Positions 34,702 through 43,233 of a stretch of DNA of 64,000 nucleotides are shown here, piece by piece (within the stretch, counting starts at the first letter, position 1; each line of letters opens with the position of its first letter). The notes below the pieces were generated by a model, which searched no databases, was not told the DNA's origin, and was given only the letters and a program-made list of their open reading frames with translations. This DNA comes from Algoriphagus sp. (GTDB taxonomy: Bacteria > Bacteroidota > Bacteroidia > Cytophagales > Cyclobacteriaceae): assembly GCF_030694375.1 (NCBI RefSeq), contig NZ_JAUXYL010000020.1:310001-374000 (forward strand), in the 5' to 3' direction. Both the position numbers and the translations under genes were made by a program.

Positions 34702-36432
34702 ATGAACAATTTTAAATTAAAAATCGTAGCCCTACTAGCATCGACCGCGATGCTGGTAGCAGTGAGTTGTAGCGATGATTTCTTGAATGTTCCGCCTGTA
34801 GGACAGTTGTCTGAAAATCAACTTTCTTCCCTGGCTGGAATAGATGCTTCTTTGATAGCAGCATATTCCCAAGTAAATGGTCGTGGTAACAGATTAGGGT
34901 CTCCTTCCAATTGGGTTTGGGGGAGTATTAGAGGGGGAGAGGCTAATAAAGGTACTGATCCCGGTGATTTCACATCAATAAATCCAATTCAGCGATTTGA
35001 AAATGACGCTGCAGGTGGAGATATTGGTGCAAAATACAACGTGGCTTATGAGGGTATTGCTAGAGCTAACTCTGTATTGAGGTTATTGGCAAAAGCGGGT
35101 CCCGATGTAACAGCAAATGACAAAGTAAGGTTATCTTCTCAGGCTAAATTCCTAAGAGCTCACTACTATTTTGAATTGGCTCGTGATTACGACAAAACTC
35201 CTTATGTAGATGAGACCGTGGACTATGGAAGTGGATTGGAGAAAGTGAAAAATGATAAGCCACTTTGGCCGTTCATTGAAAAGGATCTTCAAGATGCTGT
35301 CAAAGATCTCCCAGCTACTCAAGCTCAGGTGGGTCGCGTAAATCAGTGGGCAGCAAAAGCGTATTTAGCCAAAGTGTATTTGTATCAGAAAAAGTTTGCT
35401 GAAGCCAAAGCGCTATTCACTGACGTGATTCAAAATGGAGTTACCTCCAATGGCCTAAAGTATGGCTTGGTACCTTATTATGATGATGCTTTCCGTGGTA
35501 AAAATGACAACCACCAGGAATCTGTTTGGGCGTATCAGTCAGCAGCAGGTACAGGTTCTGTGAACAATGCTAACCCTGAATTTGACTTGAACTTCCCTTA
35601 CAACACAGGTCCTGCTGGTCCGGGCAACTGTTGCGGATTCTTCCAGCCTAGCTTTACTTTTGTAAATGCATTCAGAACTGCTAACGGTTTGCCTTTATTA
35701 GACAAATCTTACAATTCTCCTGCTAACGAAGTAAAGAATGACATGGGTGTCGCTTCCGGTGCAGCTTTCACTCCAGATGCAGGTCCACTTGATCCTCGCT
35801 TGGATCATACCGTAGGTAGAAGAGGCCTTCCTTATTTGGATTGGCAAGATCATCCTGGTCAAGCTTGGATTCGAAACCAACCCAATGGTGGACCTTATTC
35901 TCCTAAAAAGTATGTTTATCAGAGAGCTGAGCAGGGTACCTTCCAGGATAACTCTTCTTGGACTCCTGGTTATACTGGAATCAACTTCATGATCATCAGA
36001 TTTGCAGATGTATTGTTGATGGCTGCTGAGGCTGAAATCGAGACCGGTGGTCTGGAGAAAGCCCGTGAATACATCAACTTGGTGAGAACCAGAGCGATGA
36101 ACTCCAGGATCAAGAGAGCCGATGGTACATTTGCCGCAAATTATGTGATTAATACCTATGCCGCTCCTTTTGCCAATGCAGATGCAGCCCGTGCTGCTGT
36201 GCGTATGGAAAGATTGCTTGAATTGGGTATGGAGGGACATAGATTCTATGACCTTCAGCGTTGGGGAACTGCCCAAGCTGAACTGGACTTCTATTTTGAG
36301 TATGACGGAAAGAAACTTTCTTCCGCATTAGGTGGTGCTAAATATTCTGACAGATTCAAGTGGGTTCCAATCCCTCAAGATCAAATAGATCTGGTTGGTG
36401 CAGATATCCTGAAGCAGAATCCCGGATTCTAA
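34702..36432 (+). CDS. SusD/RagB lipoprotein (first)
   Basis: 576 residues from ATG at 34702. The ATG at 34663 would add 13 residues before the signal peptide. Lipoprotein signal LKIVALLASTAMLVAVSC, lipid on the Cys. The SusD fold is recognised by AKFLRAHYYFELARDYDKTPYVDETVDYG, KAYLAKVYLYQKKFAEA, and the C-terminal REYINLVRTRAMN and MERLLELGMEGHRFYDLQRWG. It binds the ligand at the outside of the outer membrane and caps the SusC barrel. Starts 54 bases after susC. It is followed by a strong terminator-like hairpin. Confidence 0.95.
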   Translation: MNNFKLKIVALLASTAMLVAVSCSDDFLNVPPVGQLSENQLSSLAGIDASLIAAYSQVNGRGNRLGSPSNWVWGSIRGGEANKGTDPGDFTSINPIQRFENDAAGGDIGAKYNVAYEGIARANSVLRLLAKAGPDVTANDKVRLSSQAKFLRAHYYFELARDYDKTPYVDETVDYGSGLEKVKNDKPLWPFIEKDLQDAVKDLPATQAQVGRVNQWAAKAYLAKVYLYQKKFAEAKALFTDVIQNGVTSNGLKYGLVPYYDDAFRGKNDNHQESVWAYQSAAGTGSVNNANPEFDLNFPYNTGPAGPGNCCGFFQPSFTFVNAFRTANGLPLLDKSYNSPANEVKNDMGVASGAAFTPDAGPLDPRLDHTVGRRGLPYLDWQDHPGQAWIRNQPNGGPYSPKKYVYQRAEQGTFQDNSSWTPGYTGINFMIIRFADVLLMAAEAEIETGGLEKAREYINLVRTRAMNSRIKRADGTFAANYVINTYAAPFANADAARAAVRMERLLELGMEGHRFYDLQRWGTAQAELDFYFEYDGKKLSSALGGAKYSDRFKWVPIPQDQIDLVGADILKQNPGF

Positions 36433-36452
36433 TCCAGATAGTAATAATTCAT

Positions 36453-36482
36453 AAAAGGGAGGCAAAAGCCTCCCTTTTTTTA
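36453..36482 (+). terminator. Terminator after the first susD
   Basis: Stem GGGAGGC (36457-36463) / GCCTCCC (36468-36474) with AAAA loop, AAAA and TTTTTTT flanks. The hairpin and the 55 bases after it are repeated at 43121-43207. Confidence 0.85.
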
Positions 36483-36534
36483 TGATCAATTATTTCAACT
36501 CTTTTATTCTACAGTTCGGAAAATGTTAATTTCA
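36457..36534 (+). repeat. Hairpin-plus-leader block, copy 1
   Basis: From GGGAGGC through ATGATCAATTATTTCAACTCTTTT to GCGGAAAATGTTAATTTCAAG-like sequence; about 80 bases closely related to copy 2 before the FG-GAP gene (43127-43207). After TTTCAAG the copies diverge. Confidence 0.65.
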
Positions 36535-36577
36535 AGAATCCACTTACTTTTTGAATAGGTTTTTTCTCAAATGGGAT

Positions 36578-37626
36578 TTAGATTTTATGTGTATCCGCAT
36601 CAATGCACGTAAGGGTGAATTGACGCAATAATCAATCGTTCGAATAATTTTTCACCAAAGTACCTTCGATTCAGTTTGTAAACGAACTCATTCAAGTAAT
36701 TCTGCAAGTACTTGTAAGTGACCATGTGATAAATACCCAACAGATTTCGCTTTAGATTACTGATGGCTTTGTGGACCCATCTCAAGGTATCATTAGTCTC
36801 CTCTTTTCCGGCAGCCACAGTAAAATGAGTGTTTACTACCATTTCTAAGTTGACGTAAGCGGTGTTCCTGTCTGTGAAAAGCACCACATCTCCATCGGTG
36901 TTTCTTTTGATGAATTGATTGACATTTTCACTGTCTACTTTATTTAGCACTTCCATTTTAAAGTATCCACAAACCTTGCTCCCTTGGCCAGATTCGGGGT
37001 TTTCCAAAGGAATAGATTCTACAGCTACAGCAACTTGCGCTTGACGTTGACTACCTTTTCCCCGTTTCAGCTGGTTTTTGATTTGCTTTTTGGTTGCCAC
37101 TTCTACATAGCCCTCATCGTATTCTACCATGTCTTTAAGCAGGTATAAACTATCTCTTCGTCCCATCACAGCTCTGATTTTGTGCATTAACGTGAAGGCT
37201 GTTTCGTATCTGCTCAAACCCAATTGGCGCTGGAATTCAAGGCAAGAAAAGCCCTTTTTGGTCGCTGAGATAAACATAAAAGCCAGCATCCAGACCTGTA
37301 AAGGCAATTTGCTGTTTTCCATCACAGTCCCGCTTTTAAGCGAACTTCTTCTTCGGCAATGTCTGCATTCGAAAAACTTCGCACCGCTGAACCAGTAATG
37401 ATGAGTCACTTTTTCGCACTTTTTACAGAATATACCGGACTTCTCCCGGTAAGATTTAATGAAGAGTTCACAGGATTCCTCATCTGGAAATTGGTTTAGA
37501 AAGTGGATTAGTTTCATGTTCTCTGGCGTTTAAACCAAAGAAAAGCGTACTTTTCTAACTGACAAAACCATTGACACCAACTGTCATTTGGCGACGTGCA
37601 AACTCACGGATACACATATTAGATTT
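36578..37626. mobile_element. IS1595-family insertion sequence with target duplication
   Basis: The element runs from 36586 to 37618 (1033 bp), with TTAGATTT duplicated at 36578-36585 and 37619-37626. The two ends are inverted repeats: TATGTGTATCCG (36586-36597) and its complement CGGATACACATA (37607-37618), with a further TGCACG / CGTGCA match. The 8-bp duplication is the normal value for this family. It carries one transposase gene. It lies between the two susC-susD pairs and just before the second susC leader. Confidence 0.93.
36600..37517 (-). CDS. IS1595-family (ISXO2-like) transposase
   Basis: 305 residues. N-terminal zinc ribbon with C31-x2-C34 (FCKKCEK) and C51-x2-C54 (FECRHCR). The DDE-like catalytic part shows YDEGYVEV (first acid), LFTDRNTAY (second acid) and NDTLRWVHKAISNLKRNL towards the third. 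Length is normal for this family. The gene is on the minus strand within the element; its stop lies 14 bases inside the left end. It appears complete, so the element may still be active. Confidence 0.95.
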   Translation of the reverse strand: MKLIHFLNQFPDEESCELFIKSYREKSGIFCKKCEKVTHHYWFSGAKFFECRHCRRRSSLKSGTVMENSKLPLQVWMLAFMFISATKKGFSCLEFQRQLGLSRYETAFTLMHKIRAVMGRRDSLYLLKDMVEYDEGYVEVATKKQIKNQLKRGKGSQRQAQVAVAVESIPLENPESGQGSKVCGYFKMEVLNKVDSENVNQFIKRNTDGDVVLFTDRNTAYVNLEMVVNTHFTVAAGKEETNDTLRWVHKAISNLKRNLLGIYHMVTYKYLQNYLNEFVYKLNRRYFGEKLFERLIIASIHPYVH

Positions 37627-37948
37627 TTATCATTTCAACAGAAAAAAAAATTTAATTTGGTTAAGGAAGTTTGAAATTTGTTTAAGATTATTTAACATTG
37701 AGTACTAAGAAATTATAAGTGAACCCAAAGCTCAGGCCTATGATCTATTTTACTTAAATTTATTCTTTTCTCATTAAGCATCAGACTAAAACCTACTGGT
37801 TTTTTAAGCAGGTCTTTTTGACCACGGTAAATCGGAATGGAATTTTTTAAAAATTAGGCACTTAGGACTGCCATTTAAATTATTCACAAACCATTTAATG
37901 ATTAATTAACAAGAATTTTATCAGGTTAATCTTTTACCCAATCTACCT
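37618..37948 (+). promoter_or_regulatory. Leader region of the second susC
   Basis: 331 bp between the IS right end and the ATG. Shared with the first leader: AGATTATTTAACATTGAG (37685-37702), GCCTATGATCTATTTTACTT (37736-37755), AAGCAGGTC (37806-37814) and the GGTC..GACCACGG block (37811-37826). The five-codon ORF is at 37740-37757. Distance from the GGTC block to the start codon is about 143 nt, against about 147 in the first, so the geometry is kept. Confidence 0.7.
37740..37757 (+). other. Upstream mini-ORF in the second susC leader
   Basis: ATG ATC TAT TTT ACT TAA: the same MIYFT codons as at 31140-31157 in the first leader, with a different stop codon. Confidence 0.4.
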
Positions 37949-40900
37949 ATGTTTATGAAAAATGTTCACAAAATTTTATGTGCATTTCTTTTGCTCTTAG
38001 TGGTTTCGAGTTCTGAAGTATTTGCTCAAATTAAAGTCTCCGGAAAAGTTCTGGATGAATCAGGGTCTGGGCTTCCAGGTGCAACCATCCTTGTAAAGGG
38101 ATCTAGTTCAGGTATGATATCTGATTTTGACGGGAATTACAGTATTGATGTTCCTTCAAGTGAATCTGTATTGGTTTTTTCTTTCATTGGGTATGCAACC
38201 ATTGAAGAGGTGGTTCGAAATAGATCCTCGATCAATGTCCAGCTAAAATTATCAGAAAGTGCTTTACAGGAGATCGTAGTGACGGGTTATGGCGCTCAGT
38301 CTAAGAGAGATATCACCGGTGCTGTAACTACAGTAGCAACGGATGCATTACTCTCTATTCCTGCAACCACCTTCGCGCAGCAACTTCAAGGTAGGGCAGC
38401 AGGTGTTAATATTGTTAACAGTGCTGTTCCAGGAGGAGAAGCGACTGTTCGAATCAGGGGATTTGGCACTATTGGTAACAATAACCCATTGTATGTAATC
38501 GATGGAGTACCCACTGAAAGACAGGGAAACCTTAATCCAGAGGATATTGAAACAATCCAGGTTTTGAAAGATGCGTCTGCCGCTTCTATTTATGGATCGA
38601 GAGCTGCAAATGGTGTGGTAATCATTACAACTAAGAGAGGTAAAGTGGGTAAGCCATCGGTGTCTCTTAATACTTATTATGGTATTCAGCAATCTGGAAA
38701 CTCTCCGGAAGTATTAAATGCCTCAGAGCTTGGTAGATATTTGTATTTGGCGGATATATATGCGGGCAAAACTCCCTCCCACGGACAGTACACGTATGGG
38801 CCTAATGGGGAAGTAAGGATTCCGGATTTTGTGTTTCCTAGTGGCGCAATGAGAGGAGACCCGAGAACAAATCCTGACCTATATGCTTTGAGACCAGGTA
38901 ACATTTATGCTATTACTGAGTCGGCAGACACCAACTGGTGGAATGAAGTAACCACTACCGCTCCCATTCAAAATTATCAAATTTCTGCAGCAGGAGGAAC
39001 CGAGAGTGGAAGATATGCTTTATCAGCTGGTTATTTTAATCAGGAAGGTATTGTTAAGTTTATTGGTTACGAAAGATTCTCTTTGAGGGCTAATACCGAA
39101 TTCAAAATTCTTAATAATAACAAATTAACGGTAGGTGAAAATTTGTCGGTAACATTTGATAATAGAAAAGGAGGATTTGGAAATCAGAACGAGCAAAACG
39201 CAGTTTCTGGAGCATATAAACATCACCCTTTATTACCGGTATATGACATAGCAGGGAATTTTGCCGGAAGTAGAGGCGCTAACCTAGGCAATAACTTTAA
39301 TCCTTTTGCAGTTCTTTCCCGTCAGCAGGACAATAGAACGTACCGAATGAGAGTTTTTGGTAATGCCTATGCAGCCTATGACTTCACGGAAAATATTCAA
39401 TTCAAAACAAGCTTGGGTATCGATGGAAATACCAGTAGAGGAAGGTTTTTAGGTCGGCCTCAGCCAGAATATGTAGAGGGAAACTTTATTAACAGCACCA
39501 CAGCAACAAATGATTACCAATATCAGTGGGTATGGTCTAACGTATTAAGTTATGCCAAAACATTTAATGAGATTCATAGTGTCGATGTCTATGTAGGAAC
39601 AGAAGCAATTACTGAGTTTGGTGAATTTTTTCAAGCTGGAAGACAAAGGTTTGCATTTGAATCACCTGAAATCCTAAGTTATTTGGATCTAGGGGATGCA
39701 ACTACAGCGACGAATTCAGGAAATGTGTTCAGAGATTACAGCTTGTTTTCTCAGTTCGGTAAATTCAATTACTCGTATGATGATAAATATTTGATTCAGG
39801 TAATTGTAAGAAATGATGCTTCTTCAAGATTCTTATCGGCATCCAGAAATGCAATATTTCCAGCATTCAGTTTAGGATGGAGATTATCGGAGGAAGCGGG
39901 AATAAAATCAGCATTGCCATTTGTGACAGATATGAAATTGAGATATGGTTGGGGTAAAACAGGTAACCAAGCAATCGGAGATTACAATGCCTTCACTACC
40001 TATAGATCAAATATTTTCAATGCAGGTTATCCTATTGATGGATCCACTTCATCACCCACCATCGGTTTTGATGCTCAAAGATTCGGAAACCCAAATGCGA
40101 AATGGGAGACCACTACATCCAACAACCTAGGATTGGACGTTCTGATGTTTGGGGATAAATTTAATTTGGAGTTTGATGTTTGGCAGCGAGTTACCAGCGA
40201 CATGTTGTTTACAATTCCGATTACATTCACTGCAGGAGATGCAGGTGCTCCAGCTTCCAACGTGGGTCAAATCACAAACAAAGGAATTGATCTGAATTTA
40301 GGTTACAAAAATACGGCTAAGGGCGGAGAATTAAGATATAATGTATCGGCGAATATCTCTACTTATAGAAATGTTGTTGATAAACTAGATGACAATGAAG
40401 GGACTAGATTCTTTGGTTTTGGATCAAGAGTTCCTGCAGTGACTTTGACTCAGGCTGGATTACCATTGTCTTCGTATTATGGTTTCAATGTGCTGGGAAT
40501 TTTCCAAAGCCAAGAAGAAGCAGCGTCTCACGCTACTTACGGTTCATATAATGCTCCAGGCAAATTCAAAATTGAGGATGTAGATGGTGACGGTAGGATT
40601 ACAGATGCTGATAGAACAGTAATTGGAAATCCACACCCTGACTTCACCTATGGAGTAAATGTAAATTTGGGATATAAGAGTTTTGAATTTACCATTTTCG
40701 GAAATGGCTCTGTTGGTAATGATATCTTCAACTATGTTCGATATTTCGCGGATTTCAACACGTTCCAGGGAAACAGGTCGAAGGCAGCCCTTTATGATGC
40801 CTGGCAACCAAGCAACCCTACGGCTCCAAGATCTCAGTGGGTGGCTGCAAATCCAAATGCAACAGCTCCAATCATGGACGCAAACGATCAAGTAAGTAGC

Positions 40901-41167
40901 CGTCCATCCAGCTATTTTATCGAGGATGGTAGCTATTTCCGAATCAGAAATATCCAGTTGTCCTATAACTTGCCTTCTGCAACTATGACAAAACTTGGAC
41001 TTGGAAGAGCTTCTGTGTATGTACAAGGTCAAAACTTGGTGACATTTACTAAGTACTCAGGCCTTAATCCTGAAATTCAAACAAATACTGATAACACACT
41101 AGGATTCGATGGAGGTTATATGCCAGTTTCAAAGAATTTCTTGGTGGGTCTTAATCTTAATTTCTAA
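37949..41167 (+). CDS. SusC/RagA TonB-dependent outer-membrane receptor (second)
   Basis: 1072 residues. N-terminus MFMKNVHKILCAFLLLLVVSSSEVFAQ with the same MFMK start context as the first copy. Same layout: CarboxypepD-like domain (KVSGKVLDESGSGLPGATIL), plug (IRGFGTIGNNNPLYVIDGVP, SIYGSRAANGVVIITTKRG) and a barrel ending VSKNFLVGLNLNF. It is a clear paralogue of the first susC, sharing many aligned blocks, but the sequences differ throughout, so this is an old duplication. It is followed 11 bases later by susD. Confidence 0.95.
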   Translation: MFMKNVHKILCAFLLLLVVSSSEVFAQIKVSGKVLDESGSGLPGATILVKGSSSGMISDFDGNYSIDVPSSESVLVFSFIGYATIEEVVRNRSSINVQLKLSESALQEIVVTGYGAQSKRDITGAVTTVATDALLSIPATTFAQQLQGRAAGVNIVNSAVPGGEATVRIRGFGTIGNNNPLYVIDGVPTERQGNLNPEDIETIQVLKDASAASIYGSRAANGVVIITTKRGKVGKPSVSLNTYYGIQQSGNSPEVLNASELGRYLYLADIYAGKTPSHGQYTYGPNGEVRIPDFVFPSGAMRGDPRTNPDLYALRPGNIYAITESADTNWWNEVTTTAPIQNYQISAAGGTESGRYALSAGYFNQEGIVKFIGYERFSLRANTEFKILNNNKLTVGENLSVTFDNRKGGFGNQNEQNAVSGAYKHHPLLPVYDIAGNFAGSRGANLGNNFNPFAVLSRQQDNRTYRMRVFGNAYAAYDFTENIQFKTSLGIDGNTSRGRFLGRPQPEYVEGNFINSTTATNDYQYQWVWSNVLSYAKTFNEIHSVDVYVGTEAITEFGEFFQAGRQRFAFESPEILSYLDLGDATTATNSGNVFRDYSLFSQFGKFNYSYDDKYLIQVIVRNDASSRFLSASRNAIFPAFSLGWRLSEEAGIKSALPFVTDMKLRYGWGKTGNQAIGDYNAFTTYRSNIFNAGYPIDGSTSSPTIGFDAQRFGNPNAKWETTTSNNLGLDVLMFGDKFNLEFDVWQRVTSDMLFTIPITFTAGDAGAPASNVGQITNKGIDLNLGYKNTAKGGELRYNVSANISTYRNVVDKLDDNEGTRFFGFGSRVPAVTLTQAGLPLSSYYGFNVLGIFQSQEEAASHATYGSYNAPGKFKIEDVDGDGRITDADRTVIGNPHPDFTYGVNVNLGYKSFEFTIFGNGSVGNDIFNYVRYFADFNTFQGNRSKAALYDAWQPSNPTAPRSQWVAANPNATAPIMDANDQVSSRPSSYFIEDGSYFRIRNIQLSYNLPSATMTKLGLGRASVYVQGQNLVTFTKYSGLNPEIQTNTDNTLGFDGGYMPVSKNFLVGLNLNF

Positions 41168-41178
41168 ATCTATTCTTT

Positions 41179-42918
41179 ATGAAAACGATATATAGGTTAT
41201 TATCATTTGTCTTATTACTGTTTATTTCCATCAGTTGTGGAGATGAATTCTTGACAAAAGAGCCTCAAGGTCAATTTTCTTCCAGTGTCTTGGCTACCGA
41301 GGCTGGGGTCGAAGGTCTTCTTTTAGGTTCATATAAAATGCTTTCAGGAACTGGATTAGATGGTCAGGCTCCCTGGGAAAATGATGTTCAAAACTGGGTG
41401 TTTGGTGGTATAGCATCAGATGATGCTTACAAGGGTACTGATGCGGGCGATCAACCTGAGCAATCTTTCATTGAGGCCTATGACTTTCAGGCGTTCAATG
41501 GTCACATCAGAAATAAGTGGAGAGGACTGTACAAAGGAGTCGCAAGGGCAAACGATGCGATTAATACTTTAAAAAAGGTAGAAAGAATCAACGATGCCAC
41601 TAGAACCCGAATCATAGCAGAGGCTAGGTTCTTAAGAGGATTTTTTCACATGGAAGCCAGAAAAATGTGGAGAAGACCTCCATACATCAGTGATGAGGTC
41701 TTTAATATAGATGATGTTGAAAGCACGAAGGTTCCTAACGATGTGGAAATTTGGCCATTTATTGAGGCTGATCTGAAAGCAGCCATGGATAATTTACCTG
41801 AAACACAAGCGCAGGTAGGTAGACCTACTAAGTGGGCTGCGATGGCAATGTTAGCAAAAGCAAAAATGTACCAGGGTTGGGATGCTAGCGGAAATGCAAA
41901 TGCCGCTAAGCTGACTGAAGCAAAAGCTCTCTTGGATCAAATTGTAAATAGTGGAAGGTATCGCTTAGTGGATAGGTATGCTGACAACTTCAAGGTTACT
42001 ACGCGTAATAATGCCGAGTCTATCTTTGAAATACAGTATGCTATCAATAGCGCAAATGATCAGGCATCAAATCAAGGTGTTGGTCTAGCACATCCTTATA
42101 CCGATCCTTGGGGATGCTGTGGATTTTACCAGGCATCTCAAAATTTGGTCAATGCCTTTAAAACTTCCCCAGCAGGTCTTCCATTATTGGACAACTTCAA
42201 CGATTCTGATGTGACATGGCAAACAGAGTTTACCGGATTTCTTGATCCAAGAATTGATCATTCGCTGGGTAGACCGGGTATCCTTTTCAAGGATTTCAAA
42301 ATCCATGGTACAGATTTTATCAGAGATGTTTCTTACGCGGGCCCGTATTCTTCCATGAAGCATGTGGCCGAAAGAGCAGGTTTTGGCATAGGGGGCTGGC
42401 AAAACCTTACTTCTAACAACTATCGAATCCTACGATATAGTATGGTTTTACTTTGGTTGGCTGAAGCTGAAGTAGAAATAGGAAGTTTAGAGAGAGCAAG
42501 GGAATTGGTAAACATGGTAAGAACCAGAGCAGCCAATCCAGCTGGTTTTGTTCCAAAAGCTATTCAAGGAAGCTCCAGAAATGATTTTACCATTGTAAGT
42601 GGTACGCCAGCGGCCAATTATAATATCAAGAATTACACAACTCCTTGGGCAGATAAAAGTTTGGCTAGGAAGGCGGTAAGATTTGAAACTAGACTAGAGT
42701 TTAGCATGGAAGGACATCGCTTTTTTGACCTTCAAAGATGGGGAGTTGCTGCCGATGTATTGAATAAATACCTCCAAGTGGAGGGGACAAAACGGGTGTA
42801 TCTAAGCGGAAGAACATTTACCAAAAATAAAAATGAATTTTTCCCTATTCCTTTAGAGGCAATAGATAGGTCCCTGAAGGATGGGCAACCTACTTTGGCC
42901 CAAGACCCAAATTATTAA
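41179..42918 (+). CDS. SusD/RagB lipoprotein (second)
   Basis: 579 residues starting MKTIYRLLSFVLLLFISISC, a lipoprotein signal with lipidation at C20. The SusD blocks are AEARFLRGFFHMEARKMWRRPPYISDEV, MAMLAKAKMYQGW and RELVNMVRTRA, FETRLEFSMEGHRFFDLQRWG. It starts 11 bases after the second susC. Divergence from the first SusD is greater than for SusC, mainly in the ligand-facing segments, so substrate may differ. A hairpin (42936-42971) follows the stop. Confidence 0.95.
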   Translation: MKTIYRLLSFVLLLFISISCGDEFLTKEPQGQFSSSVLATEAGVEGLLLGSYKMLSGTGLDGQAPWENDVQNWVFGGIASDDAYKGTDAGDQPEQSFIEAYDFQAFNGHIRNKWRGLYKGVARANDAINTLKKVERINDATRTRIIAEARFLRGFFHMEARKMWRRPPYISDEVFNIDDVESTKVPNDVEIWPFIEADLKAAMDNLPETQAQVGRPTKWAAMAMLAKAKMYQGWDASGNANAAKLTEAKALLDQIVNSGRYRLVDRYADNFKVTTRNNAESIFEIQYAINSANDQASNQGVGLAHPYTDPWGCCGFYQASQNLVNAFKTSPAGLPLLDNFNDSDVTWQTEFTGFLDPRIDHSLGRPGILFKDFKIHGTDFIRDVSYAGPYSSMKHVAERAGFGIGGWQNLTSNNYRILRYSMVLLWLAEAEVEIGSLERARELVNMVRTRAANPAGFVPKAIQGSSRNDFTIVSGTPAANYNIKNYTTPWADKSLARKAVRFETRLEFSMEGHRFFDLQRWGVAADVLNKYLQVEGTKRVYLSGRTFTKNKNEFFPIPLEAIDRSLKDGQPTLAQDPNY

Positions 42919-42935
42919 TCACAAATTTTACTTTT

Positions 42936-42975
42936 AAAGAGTCTACTTCGAATAGAAGGAGTAGACTCTTTTTAG
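42936..42975 (+). terminator. Terminator of the second susD
   Basis: Arms AAAGAGTCTACT and AGTAGACTCTTT (42936-42947 with 42960-42971) plus T residues, 18 bases after the susD stop. Confidence 0.85.
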
Positions 42976-43120
42976 TAAAAAATAATTATTCTCTTTGCAT
43001 ATGTAGATTTCAAATTGGGAAAACTATTTTCTATTTAATTAAAAAAGAATGGTATCTGCTGGTTAATGATCTATTTATTCGAAAGTTTGATTTTAAATGG
43101 TCATCATATTTAAGTTTTAT

Positions 43121-43207
43121 AAAAAATGGGAGGCAACAGCCTCCCATTTTTTATGTTCAATTCCTTCAACTCTTTTTTCCGCATTGCGGAAAATGTTAAT
43201 TTCAAGT
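43121..43207 (+). repeat. Hairpin-plus-leader block, copy 2
   Basis: AAAAAATGGGAGGC (43121-43134) / GCCTCCCATTTTTT (43139-43152), then the sequence related to copy 1 (36457-36534) through GCGGAAAATGTTAATTTCAAG. Here it stands directly before the FG-GAP gene, so it is a candidate 5' element of that gene type. Confidence 0.65.
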
Positions 43208-43233
43208 CTGCATGCATCACCCTGAAAAACCTC

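Larger units (their letters stand above)
42919..43233. other. Intergenic region between the second susD and the FG-GAP gene
   Basis: 315 bp. Holds the susD terminator (42936-42975), the second hairpin-plus-leader copy (43121-43207), and AT-rich DNA with no coding signal. An open frame from 43126 crosses it but starts inside the hairpin. Confidence 0.6.

Noticed and set aside
35698..36276. 192-codon open frame antisense to the first susD
   Set aside because: It lies wholly within susD, has no recognisable domain, and the susD reading is supported by family motifs.
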